Origin: Candidatus Woesearchaeota archaeon
GTDB lineage: Archaea > Nanobdellota > Nanobdellia > Woesearchaeales > ARS49
Direction of reading: 5' to 3'
DNA: 6,640 nt
Assembly (NCBI GenBank): GCA_016203265.1
Contig: JACQNB010000088.1
Coordinates: forward strand, 1-6,640
The notes beneath the pieces were generated by a model, which did not search any database, was not told where the DNA came from, and saw only the letters and a list, made by a program, of their open reading frames with translations. The first letter of the stretch is position 1. Every line of letters starts with the position of its first letter. A program made the translations under genes and the position numbers. Of this stretch, positions 1 through 5,592 are shown piece by piece.

Positions 1-99
1 GAAATATACTACATTCATTGTTCCTGCGAACAGAACAAGTGCAGGTAAACAAATCAAGGCAATGAGTAAAGATTGAATGACGTGGTCATCTGCGCGCAT
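1..99 (-). CDS. N-terminus of an unidentified membrane or secreted protein (cut by window edge)
   Basis: A reading frame opens at an ATG (complement of 97-99) and stays open for 33 codons to the window edge. It begins MRADDHVIQ and then has a hydrophobic run of about 20 residues (roughly residues 10-30, LLIALICLPALVLFAG). That is what a signal peptide or first membrane helix looks like. The start is supported by a TATA element (TTTAAATA, 122-129) centred about 26 nt upstream, the leaderless spacing used by other genes here. It lies downstream of trm1 on the same strand, with its own promoter in the 40-nt gap. The family cannot be named from 33 residues, and the rest lies outside the window. 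A chance frame is possible, but promoter spacing and composition argue for a real gene. Confidence 0.6.
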   Translation of the reverse strand, partial: MRADDHVIQSLLIALICLPALVLFAGTMNVVYF

Positions 100-121
100 A
101 AAATAAAACGTAAATTTATAG

Positions 122-129
122 TATTTAAA
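122..129 (-). promoter_or_regulatory. TATA element of the left-edge membrane protein gene
   Basis: On the minus strand the sequence reads TTTAAATA, centred at about 125.5, which is 26-27 nt before the ATG at 99. It lies in the 40-nt gap after the trm1 stop. A second A/T run (ATAAATTTA, 112-120) sits between it and the start, so the exact element is not certain. Confidence 0.5.
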
Positions 130-139
130 CAGTTCTATT

Positions 140-1243
140 TTAACTTTTCAGAATCCGTTTCACGACCTTCAACGGCGCATCCGTCCTCACGCTTGCGGCC
201 CTGAAGTGCGTCTGCGCGGCCTTGAAGCCTTTTTTGCGCAAGCGTGCGAGAATGGTTTCCGTTGGAGGCACGGGCACCTTCAACGCGCTCGCGAGTTTGT
301 GCAAATCATAGAATCCGATTTCAGGGATGTGCGACTCTTCGTGGATCGTGTGCAGGAACTTCTTCAAGTGTGCGGGAGCTTTCGTGATCATCTTCTTCAC
401 GACCGCGTGATTCCAGAGCTGTCCGAGCCACAATGGTCCCGCGGCTCGCATGATCGTGCCGCATGCGCAGCGTTCGACGTTGATACCTGACGATGTACGG
501 GCAAAGCAATTGTTGCAGTAGTGCACGAACCCATGCCGGTCAAGAATCGTCTTGATGACTTCCTTGGACTTTTCGGCGTGCAGATAGACGCGCACGTAAT
601 GGTCTGAGGAATGCACAAAAATCGGCATCAGCGCCCGATCATGCTGCATCGCAATCAATTGGCATTTTCGTATGAGAATGCGGATGCCGACCTCATGCAT
701 CAACTCGTTGCGCAACGGTTCGGCCCAGTATTTTCGCCGGCAGGCGTCCTTGAACGCGCCCGCCAACGCACCCGTGTCCGTCGCCGTGACCGCGAGCACG
801 CCATCGCGGCTGATGAACTTCGTCGCGGCGTCAAGGAACTGATTCGGGCTTCCGAACGGGTCGATGTCGATGTAGTCAAGCCCCGGACCGTCCAACATGA
901 ATTTAGATGCGTCTCTTCGTGAGATGACGACGTTTTTCGCCGAAAGCTTGTTTTGCTTCAATTGCTTCTTGAACAGCGCCGGAAACTTGCCATTTACGTC
1001 GTTGACTCGGAGCTGTTCAATCATGCCTTTGGGCAATTCTTTCAGGAAACGCAATGAACGGATGCCCGTGCCTGCCAAAGGGTCAGCGATGACGAGTTTC
1101 TTGCGCCCGAGTGCTTTCAGCAATGTAATCGAGATGTCGCGATTCAGTTGCATCACTGGATTGTAGAACACTTCCAAGTCTTTCGAGACTATTTTCGCGA
1201 CGGGGGCGAAGAACGCGATTTTCCCTTCGGTGAGTTTTTCCAT
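140..1243 (-). CDS. trm1: tRNA (guanine26-N2)-dimethyltransferase Trm1
   Basis: The product (367 aa) uses S-adenosylmethionine to methylate N2 of G26, at the junction of the tRNA D and anticodon stems. Visible family features, in order: the N-terminal FYNPVMQLNRD (26-36), the SAM-binding DPLAGTGIR (54-62), the catalytic-region DIDPFGSP (126-133), TATDTGALAG (153-162), a zinc-type cysteine set C243, C246, C259, C261, and AGPLWLGQL (268-276). Length is close to the roughly 380 aa of characterised archaeal Trm1. The frame extends 35 codons further upstream to a TTG at 1348, but that stretch has no family features. MEKLTEGKIAFF at 1243 matches the usual N-terminus, so ATG 1243 was chosen. No TATA element lies 25 nt upstream, so it is probably cotranscribed with the acidic-protein gene that ends at 1363. 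The tRNA-Gln in this window carries G26 and could be a substrate. Confidence 0.95.
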   Translation of the reverse strand: MEKLTEGKIAFFAPVAKIVSKDLEVFYNPVMQLNRDISITLLKALGRKKLVIADPLAGTGIRSLRFLKELPKGMIEQLRVNDVNGKFPALFKKQLKQNKLSAKNVVISRRDASKFMLDGPGLDYIDIDPFGSPNQFLDAATKFISRDGVLAVTATDTGALAGAFKDACRRKYWAEPLRNELMHEVGIRILIRKCQLIAMQHDRALMPIFVHSSDHYVRVYLHAEKSKEVIKTILDRHGFVHYCNNCFARTSSGINVERCACGTIMRAAGPLWLGQLWNHAVVKKMITKAPAHLKKFLHTIHEESHIPEIGFYDLHKLASALKVPVPPTETILARLRKKGFKAAQTHFRAASVRTDAPLKVVKRILKS

Positions 1244-1250
1244 GTGCGTT

Positions 1251-1332
1251 GGTGCCGCGTCCTCGCACCGCTTGTCTGTGTTGTTCCCGTTACAAGCGGA
1301 AGATGTTGGTTTCGTTGGTCCGAATGCTCGGA
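1251..1332 (-). other. Stem-loops in the gap before trm1
   Basis: The 119 nt between the acidic-protein stop (1363) and the trm1 ATG hold two perfect stem-loops. One is a 6-bp stem GTCCGA/TCGGAC with a 4-nt loop (1318-1333). The other is an 8-bp stem CCGCTTGT/ACAAGCGG with a 16-nt loop (1268-1299). A weaker 5-bp stem GGTGC/GCACC (1251-1255 with 1265-1269) overlaps the base of the second, so those two cannot form fully together. A GAGG on the RNA lies in the loop of the weaker stem, about 16 nt before the ATG, too far for a typical Shine-Dalgarno. The structures are seen; a role in processing or translation control is inference. Confidence 0.35.
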
Positions 1333-1362
1333 CGCATAATGGCCCCAACGCTTGCGGTAATG

Positions 1363-1626
1363 CTACTTATGCTTCTTCTTGTCGGGGGCCGCGCCCTTGC
1401 TAAAACCCTCTTCCATGTCATCGATTTCGTCGTCGTCCAGAAGCTCTTCGCGGCCCTCTTCGGTGTAAACATCCTCATCAGCTTCCTTCTTCTCGATCTT
1501 GTCCGCGTATTCTTCCTTGGAGAGGTCATAATCCTCGTCGTCATGGTCGGTTTGCGCGACCAAGGGTTCGTCGTCTTTTTCCTTGGACTTGGGCGCTTTC
1601 GCCTTCTTGACGCTCTTTTTTGGCAT
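1363..1626 (-). CDS. Small highly charged acidic protein, unknown function
   Basis: This 87-aa protein is built in three charge blocks. The N-terminus is basic (about residues 1-17, many Lys), the middle is strongly acidic (about 18-73, with runs DDDE and DDEDYD), and the end is lysine-rich (KKKHK). About a third of all residues are Asp or Glu, there are no cysteines, and hydrophobic residues are few, so it is probably largely disordered. The most ordered-looking piece is VYTEEGREELLDDDEIDDMEEGF (53-75), which could be a short helical binding segment. The start is well supported: a near-palindromic TATA element (CTTTATAAG) is centred 27 nt before the ATG. trm1 follows 119 nt downstream on the same strand and may share the transcript. 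No family is recognised. Binding to a basic partner or a nucleic-acid protein would fit the charge but is only inference. Confidence 0.75.
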   Translation of the reverse strand: MPKKSVKKAKAPKSKEKDDEPLVAQTDHDDEDYDLSKEEYADKIEKKEADEDVYTEEGREELLDDDEIDDMEEGFSKGAAPDKKKHK

Positions 1627-1648
1627 AGCAACGGCGCTCTTCTTTCCG

Positions 1649-1657
1649 CTTATAAAG
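1649..1657 (-). promoter_or_regulatory. TATA element of the acidic-protein gene
   Basis: CTTTATAAG on the minus strand, centred at 1653, lies 27 nt before the ATG at 1626, giving a leaderless transcript. The minus strand has an A-rich run (GACAAAAA) just upstream, while the plus strand is pyrimidine-rich upstream of the same element. This favours minus-strand use even though the TATA core is close to palindromic. Confidence 0.7.
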
Positions 1658-1833
1658 TTTTTGTCGCGTTGAAAGCCGCGCGCTCGTGTCGCTTCCAGCC
1701 AAACGCTGCCAGCGTTTGATCAGACGTTCCAGTGGGATCTGCGATCCCACGACCTGCCTTTGCATCTGCGTTCAAAGGAAACGTAGCCCTGCTGGACTCG
1801 CTGGTCTAGGCACTCGCGCGCATAAAATGGCTT
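1658..1833. other. Gene-free gap with three stem-loops between XPD and the acidic-protein gene
   Basis: No convincing reading frame is seen here. There are three inverted repeats. A: CAAACGCT/AGCGTTTG, 8 bp with a 3-nt loop (1700-1718). B: GTGGGATC/GATCCCAC, 8 bp with a 3-nt loop (1732-1750). C: CCTTTG/CAAAGG, 6 bp with a 10-nt loop (1757-1778). A and B share the same geometry, and on the plus strand each is preceded by TTCCAG (1693-1698 and 1727-1732). The stretch could be the 3' untranslated region of the XPD transcript, protein-binding palindromes at DNA level, or a small non-coding RNA on either strand. Archaeal terminators are usually T-runs rather than hairpins, so a terminator is not the first choice. 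No C/D-box pair or tRNA fold was found. Confidence 0.4.
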
Positions 1834-3699
1834 TCAACGTGTCGCGAAGAATTCCTGAATCATCGGCACCGGATTCAGCACGACCTTAGGTTCCCAGTCG
1901 TCAGGAAAGCATTTGCCGTACATCGGTTGTGCGTAGCGTTCGTCCATGAACACCAACACGCCCCTATCAGTCTCGGAACGGATGCATCTTCCCGCGTTCT
2001 GCAATGTTTTGGTGATCGCAGGCAGCACATACCCGTAATCCCAGCCCTTGTGGAACTTCTTGTCATAATAGTTGATGAGCTCTTTCGTTTCCAAATCAGG
2101 CCTGTCTAACGGAATGCCGACCACAATCACGCACTTCAGCACGCCAGGCAAGTCAACGCCCTCGCCGAACGAGCCGGCAGCCACGCCCAACAGCACGGCG
2201 CCCAATTCCTTGTATTGCGCAAAGCGCTGCAACAATCCCTCTCGTTCTTCTTTCGACGCCTTCGGGTCTTCCGTGAACACGGTCTTGGTGCACGCCGTCG
2301 AAAGATAGGCCGCCACGCTGTCCCGCACCGCGTAACTCGGAAAATAGACGGCGCTGCAGCCCTTGATGCTGTTCACGATGTTCGCGCACGCGCTCGCGAT
2401 ATTCTGGTATTGCGCATCAGAGCGCTGCGTGAATTTTGTCGTCACGTTCGGCACGATCAGGCAGCACTTGTTGCTTGCCGGAAACGGGCTGGGCAAGGCC
2501 TTCTGGATGGTGTGCTTCGGAAAGCCCAGAATGTCCGCGAACATCGTCGTCGGAGTCAGCGTGCCGGACATGATGATGGCGCAGTGCGTGTTGTCAATCA
2601 CGTCCTTCGCGAGCAAGGACGGGTCGAGACAGCGATGCGACAAAATGATGGCGCGTTCGGTCCTGATGTCCTTGACCGAAAGGATCCGGCTGAATCCCGT
2701 GTCGCCTTCGGTCCATTCGTTCAGGAAGTCCGCGATCGTGCCCATCGAACTCGTCTTTTCTTCCATGCGGATGTCGTCGGCTGCCGATTCCAACGCTTCC
2801 GCGAACTCGTCCACGTTGCGTATCTTCGTGACGTCCGTCACGAACTGCTCTTTCGTGACGAGCTTTTCCTGGTCGCGGTACAGTCCGGTCGCCATCTTTT
2901 GCAGCAGCGCGCTCAGTTCCTGCAGGTTGTTGTGCAAGTCATCAAAGCCGTGCTTTTTTGCCTCGTTGATGGCTCGACGTAACGTGATCGTGCTGATGCG
3001 TTGCGTCAACTGCTCGCGCAAGCGTCCAGGAAGGTTATGGCCCTCGTCGATGATGACGATGCACTGCTCGAGCTTGCGGTGGATCTTGTTCAACAAGGTC
3101 TCCCTGATCCTCTTGTTGAACAGGTGATTGTAGTCCGCGATGATGACTTTCGCGTTCTCCGCGAGCATCAATGACAATTCGTACGGGCACAATTCGTCAT
3201 CAATGCCTTTCTGCAACACCGTCTCGCTGGCGCACGGGCCGGCCTGCAGCAGTTGCGCGGAAGACGCGTCTGCCTTGATGGTCATCGCGCCCTGATTGTT
3301 GCGCGCGTTGAGATAATACGAGCATTTCCCCTCTTCGCGCAACGATTTGCAGTACGACGCGAAATCGTCCGAACGCATCAACGAGGCTCCCGGTTGCGCG
3401 CACAAGTGCTTCTTGCCGACGATGGAAACGGTGCCGCGGTTGACGTTGAACTTCGTCTTGATGGCCTTCATGGTCTCCAGCGCGATCAGGTGCTGCGTCT
3501 GCCGCGACGTGAGGAAGAACACGGTCAAGTCCTTTTCCGCAGCGAACGTCAACGCCGGAGCGAGCGTGGCTGCCGTCTTTCCCAGTCCTGTCGGCGCGTG
3601 CACGACCAAAGGAATCTTGTGCTCGACGCACTTGCGCACGACATCGATGAGTTCGCTCTGCACAGTTCGTTGCGTGTCGTACGGAAACAGGAGCGGCAT
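1834..3699 (-). CDS. xpd: XPD/Rad3-family Fe-S DNA helicase (superfamily 2, 5'-3')
   Basis: The 621-aa product has the complete helicase order. Q-motif-like FPYDTQRTVQ is at 5-14, Walker A HAPTGLGKT at 34-42, and Walker B/motif II DEGH at 218-221. Further motifs are MSGTL (377-381), VYFPSY (451-456), GSFGEGVDLPG (509-519) and QNAGRCIR (567-574). Cysteines C100 (HLC), C117 (YCKSL), C126 (KCSYY) and C171 (LCPYE) match the four 4Fe-4S ligands of XPD. C156 is an additional one. The family unwinds DNA 5'-3' with ATP and serves repair; its exact role in archaea is unsettled. Motif II is DEGH, whereas the family usually has DEAH. The length suits archaeal XPD. The ATG at 3699 has a TATA element (ATTTATAC) about 25 nt upstream and no Shine-Dalgarno, so the mRNA is probably leaderless. 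A DinG-like helicase is the main alternative, but the Fe-S spacing and size favour XPD. Confidence 0.93.
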   Translation of the reverse strand: MPLLFPYDTQRTVQSELIDVVRKCVEHKIPLVVHAPTGLGKTAATLAPALTFAAEKDLTVFFLTSRQTQHLIALETMKAIKTKFNVNRGTVSIVGKKHLCAQPGASLMRSDDFASYCKSLREEGKCSYYLNARNNQGAMTIKADASSAQLLQAGPCASETVLQKGIDDELCPYELSLMLAENAKVIIADYNHLFNKRIRETLLNKIHRKLEQCIVIIDEGHNLPGRLREQLTQRISTITLRRAINEAKKHGFDDLHNNLQELSALLQKMATGLYRDQEKLVTKEQFVTDVTKIRNVDEFAEALESAADDIRMEEKTSSMGTIADFLNEWTEGDTGFSRILSVKDIRTERAIILSHRCLDPSLLAKDVIDNTHCAIIMSGTLTPTTMFADILGFPKHTIQKALPSPFPASNKCCLIVPNVTTKFTQRSDAQYQNIASACANIVNSIKGCSAVYFPSYAVRDSVAAYLSTACTKTVFTEDPKASKEEREGLLQRFAQYKELGAVLLGVAAGSFGEGVDLPGVLKCVIVVGIPLDRPDLETKELINYYDKKFHKGWDYGYVLPAITKTLQNAGRCIRSETDRGVLVFMDERYAQPMYGKCFPDDWEPKVVLNPVPMIQEFFATR

Positions 3700-3720
3700 G
3701 GAATTTCCCTTTTGCCTGAA

Positions 3721-3728
3721 GTATAAAT
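3721..3728 (-). promoter_or_regulatory. TATA element of the XPD helicase gene
   Basis: ATTTATAC on the minus strand is centred about 25.5 nt before the ATG at 3699. The bases just upstream (CAAATCC) are a weak TFB-site match. The leaderless spacing agrees with the other promoters here. Confidence 0.65.
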
Positions 3729-3754
3729 GGATTTGTGTCCGCGCGAGTGTGGAG

Positions 3755-3797
3755 ATTTCCGCACAGACCTCGAAACATTTATATAGAATTTCCGCAC
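3755..3797 (+). repeat. 10-bp direct repeat ATTTCCGCAC in the XPD/HTH divergent region
   Basis: ATTTCCGCAC occurs exactly at 3755-3764 and 3788-3797. Related copies are ATTTCCCGAC at 3831-3840 and GGAATTTCCC at 3700-3709. An inverted relative, TCCGCACGAAATTTTCC, is read on the minus strand at 3841-3857. All lie between the start regions of two divergent genes and bracket the TATA elements. They could be operator sites, perhaps for the adjacent winged-helix protein; that link is inference. Confidence 0.45.
3771..3785 (+). promoter_or_regulatory. Strong BRE/TATA promoter with no gene at its expected start
   Basis: CGAAAC (3771-3776) followed by ATTTATATA (3777-3785) is close to the ideal archaeal BRE plus TATA box on the plus strand. 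Transcription would begin near 3808. The first ATG downstream is at 3890 in a short frame, and the winged-helix ATG is at 3916. It may therefore drive a small RNA or a long-leader version of the winged-helix mRNA. A GTG at 3810 opens a 56-codon frame to 3980, but that frame overlaps the winged-helix gene and looks like chance. Confidence 0.5.
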
Positions 3798-3820
3798 GGG
3801 CAGAAATCAGTGGGTCTTAT

Positions 3821-3856
3821 CCGCGCCGCGATTTCCCGACGGAAAATTTCGTGCGG
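3821..3856 (+). other. Interrupted hairpin upstream of the winged-helix gene
   Basis: CCGCGC (3821-3826) can pair with GTGCGG (3851-3856) with one G-U pair. Inside it, TTTCC (3832-3836) pairs with GGAAA (3841-3845) around a CGAC loop. The bases between the two stems pair poorly. It lies 13-48 nt after the start point predicted from the 3771-3785 promoter, so it would be part of that transcript. Small RNA, leader structure or simply an operator palindrome are all open. Confidence 0.35.
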
Positions 3857-3865
3857 AGCCCAAGG

Positions 3866-3880
3866 CGAAAGGTTTAAATA
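3866..3880 (+). promoter_or_regulatory. BRE/TATA promoter of the winged-helix gene
   Basis: CGAAAGG (3866-3872) followed by TTTAAATA (3873-3880) is a near-consensus archaeal promoter. The predicted start near 3903 leaves a short leader of about 13 nt before ATG 3916, with no Shine-Dalgarno in it. Confidence 0.7.
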
Positions 3881-3915
3881 TTGCCTTGGATGTATCTGTT
3901 CCACTACATACGAAC

Positions 3916-4212
3916 ATGGCAAACACGTGGGGTGGCATTTCGGCCAACAACAAGGAGATATTCAAAGTCTTCTTTCGTGAGAAGCCCGCGATGATGCTCG
4001 TCGAGCTGCGCAATGCCAAGGCCGAAGTCTACGCTTCCTCGCTCGCAAAGCAAATCGACTGCACGTATTCGCACGTCGTCAAGATCCTTCAGCAGATGGA
4101 GAAGGAAGGTTTGATCAATTTCGACAAGCAAGGACGCCTGAAGCTGCTCACGCTCACGAAAAAGGGCGGCGAAGTCGCGGAAAAGATCGATCACATCAGG
4201 ACCGCGTTGTAA
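3916..4212 (+). CDS. Small winged-helix (MarR-like) DNA-binding protein
   Basis: The 98-aa protein is a single winged helix-turn-helix domain. A first helix covers about residues 12-33 (NNKEIFKVFF), the helix-turn-helix about 39-65 (YASSLAKQIDCTYSHVVKIL then QQMEKEGLI), and a beta wing about 66-82 (NFDKQGRLKLLTLT). A terminal helix follows (83-96). The phrase LxxMEKEGLI is typical of archaeal MarR/ArsR-like regulators. No ligand-binding, metal or membrane segment is seen, so effector and targets are unknown. The frame extends 10 codons upstream to a TTG at 3886, but that codon lies only 6 bases after the TATA box, before the predicted start point. ATG 3916 is therefore preferred. It is divergent from XPD across a repeat-rich region that could contain its own operators, and the dehydrogenase follows with a separate promoter. 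Confidence 0.85.
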   Translation: MANTWGGISANNKEIFKVFFREKPAMMLVELRNAKAEVYASSLAKQIDCTYSHVVKILQQMEKEGLINFDKQGRLKLLTLTKKGGEVAEKIDHIRTAL

Positions 4213-4222
4213 ATTCTCAAGT

Positions 4223-4230
4223 TTTTTATA
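4223..4230 (+). promoter_or_regulatory. TATA element of the short-chain dehydrogenase gene
   Basis: TTTTTATA, centred 25-26 nt before the ATG at 4252, lies in the 39-nt gap after the winged-helix stop. A GGTG at 4243-4246 resembles a Shine-Dalgarno, but the promoter position would place it upstream of or at the 5' end of the mRNA. Confidence 0.6.
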
Positions 4231-4251
4231 GGGTCGTGTTGCGGTGCACTC

Positions 4252-5088
4252 ATGACATCCGTTCTCATCTCGGGCGCGACAGGATTTGTCGGGACGCATC
4301 TTCTTGCTGCGCTTCCTGATGTCGAGAAAATCTGTCTCGTTCGCTCCGATAAGTCCATTCCGGACTGCGAAACGTGGCGTTTGGACAACACGATTCCGCA
4401 ACGCACCGTCGATGTGTTCATCCATTGCGCCGCAAGCGTCAATCCCGACAATGGCGCGCACAACCTGGAACTCACGAAACGCATGCTTGTAATCGCGAAA
4501 GCGTGCAACGTGAAGCACTTCATTTTCATCAGCAGTTATGTGGTCGAAACCACGACCGAAACGTCCTACCTGCTCGCGAAACGCGAAGAAGAAGCCCTCG
4601 TGAAGGCCTCCGGCATCCCTTTTACCATTTTCCGTCCCACCGCCATCTTCGGGCCGGGCGACAAGGCAACGCTCGGCAAACTGCATGACGCGGTGCAGCG
4701 CGGCAAGCTCATCCCCTTGCCGAACAAGGGCGTTGCGCTGATGCAGCCCATCTTCGTGAAGGATTTGGCAAACCTCATCGCGCAATCGTTGCTCAACAAA
4801 AAAGCGCTCAACAAGACCTACACCGTCGGCGGCACTCAGACGTCGATGGCGCAGATGGTGGCTTTGCTGTGCGAGCTGCAAAAGAAAAAGCAACGCACCA
4901 TCGCCGTGCCCGTGTCGCTCTTGCAGTTCGTCGTCAACGTGCTGCATCTTTGCCGGATGTCGCCATTGCATCCGAAACAGGTCAGGAATCTCGCCAAGGA
5001 CTTTCCCGTCGATATTTCTCCATTGCAGAAGGACTTCGGATTCGTTCCGACACCGTTCGAGCAGGCACTGCAAGAAACGTATAAATAA
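4252..5088 (+). CDS. Extended short-chain dehydrogenase/reductase (NAD(P)-dependent epimerase/dehydratase-like)
   Basis: The 278-aa product has a Rossmann fold with the extended-SDR dinucleotide motif GATGFVG (8-14). It also has HCAAS (58-62), the serines ISS (93-95), and the catalytic pair Y106/K110 in YLLAK. RPTAIFGPGD (128-137) is the motif after the active site, and NKTYTVGG (187-194) lies in the substrate half. It should bind NAD(H) or NADP(H) and act on a sugar nucleotide, lipid or similar small substrate. The general layout also fits the atypical SDRs related to complex I subunit NDUFA9. Substrate cannot be told. The length is on the short side for a nucleotide-sugar epimerase (usually about 310-340 aa), which favours the atypical group. 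It has its own TATA element, and its stop faces the stop of rps15 across 13 bases. Confidence 0.88.
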   Translation: MTSVLISGATGFVGTHLLAALPDVEKICLVRSDKSIPDCETWRLDNTIPQRTVDVFIHCAASVNPDNGAHNLELTKRMLVIAKACNVKHFIFISSYVVETTTETSYLLAKREEEALVKASGIPFTIFRPTAIFGPGDKATLGKLHDAVQRGKLIPLPNKGVALMQPIFVKDLANLIAQSLLNKKALNKTYTVGGTQTSMAQMVALLCELQKKKQRTIAVPVSLLQFVVNVLHLCRMSPLHPKQVRNLAKDFPVDISPLQKDFGFVPTPFEQALQETYK

Positions 5089-5101
5089 AGAAAAATAATG
5101 T
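5089..5101. other. A/T-rich 13-nt gap between converging genes
   Basis: The dehydrogenase and rps15 converge here. The gap is almost all A and T (AGAAAAATAATGT). On the minus strand this places T-runs just after the rps15 stop, which could aid archaeal termination. No hairpin is seen. Confidence 0.3.
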
Positions 5102-5557
5102 TTATTGCGTATACAGCTTCAGCTGCTTCGGATCGTACTTGAAGCTGATGGGCAACTTGCCGATGCGATGGTAGTACTTGAACAAACGCTTGATCTTGCT
5201 GTCCAAGAGCTGCGTGCCTCGGAGCGCGGGCATGTCCTGACGGTTCGCTTCCAGGTGCTTTCTTGTTGACAATGCTCTTCGCATCAGCGCGAGCAGGTCT
5301 TCCGGAATCTTCGGCGCGTGGTCCTTCTCGACCAGCACTTCCGTGATGCGTTTGCCGACGATCGTCTTGACGTCCGGGATGCCGTAGCTGTCCCGCAACT
5401 CGAGACCGATCATGCTTGCTGATTTGCCTTCCTTCGCGAGCTTGACGATGAGGAGCTCCACTTCCTTCTCCTTCATTCGGACCCAGCTCGGCTTGGTCTT
5501 GTGCAACGGCTTGCTCGAGCCCGAGCGTCCGCGCTTCCTGCTGTGCATTTTTGCCAT
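5102..5557 (-). CDS. rps15: 30S ribosomal protein uS15 (archaeal type)
   Basis: The 151-aa protein is the archaeal/eukaryotic-length uS15, which binds the central domain of 16S rRNA early in small-subunit assembly. The N-terminal MHSRKRGRSGSSKP, the KPSWV and KLAKEGKSASMIGLELRDSYGIP region, PEDLLALMRRA, and the C-terminal SKIKRLFKYYHRIGKLP and YDPKQLKLY are all family landmarks. The bacterial form is only about 89 aa, so the extra N-terminal domain is diagnostic. The start ATG 5557 has an AAGGAG Shine-Dalgarno 8 nt upstream, unlike most genes here. A long leader of about 90 nt with a hairpin precedes it. Upstream on the same strand is tRNA-Gln. No truncation is seen. Confidence 0.97.
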   Translation of the reverse strand: MAKMHSRKRGRSGSSKPLHKTKPSWVRMKEKEVELLIVKLAKEGKSASMIGLELRDSYGIPDVKTIVGKRITEVLVEKDHAPKIPEDLLALMRRALSTRKHLEANRQDMPALRGTQLLDSKIKRLFKYYHRIGKLPISFKYDPKQLKLYTQ

Positions 5558-5565
5558 GTTGTTTA

Positions 5566-5571
5566 CTCCTT
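5566..5571 (-). promoter_or_regulatory. Shine-Dalgarno site of rps15
   Basis: AAGGAG on the minus strand ends 8 nt before ATG 5557. It is the only clear well-placed Shine-Dalgarno in the window and fixes the rps15 start. Confidence 0.75.
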
Positions 5572-5592
5572 ACACTGTTCATGACGAGATTT

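Noticed and set aside
1249..1719. A 156-codon plus-strand frame with strongly hydrophobic sequence, like a membrane protein
   Set aside because: It is the antisense of the acidic-protein gene: Asp and Glu codons read backwards give Val, Phe, Ile and Leu. It also runs over the trm1 start, and the promoter evidence favours the minus strand.
92..1828. A 13-base identical string GCGCGCATAAAAT at 92-104 and 1816-1828
   Set aside because: One 13-base match in 6.6 kb is within chance, and the first copy includes a start codon while the second does not.
1658..1833. C/D-box guide RNA or tRNA in the hairpin-rich gap
   Set aside because: No RTGATGA and CTGA boxes at suitable spacing and no T-arm consensus were found on either strand.
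2215..3127. Two plus-strand frames of about 255 codons
   Set aside because: Both lie opposite the XPD helicase, whose motifs are complete on the other strand.
3810..3980. A leaderless GTG frame of 56 codons containing CLGCIC, 28 nt after a strong TATA box
   Set aside because: It runs 65 bases into the winged-helix gene in another frame, needs a rare start, and the cysteines are not arranged as a known domain. It is kept only as a note to the orphan promoter.
3904..5073. A 389-codon minus-strand frame
   Set aside because: It is a shadow opposite the winged-helix and dehydrogenase genes, both of which show family motifs and promoters. The translation is rich in His, Arg and Gln with no recognisable domain.
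4836..5582. A 248-codon minus-strand frame
   Set aside because: It overlaps rps15 in another frame and the antisense of the dehydrogenase. It is low in complexity and has no motif.
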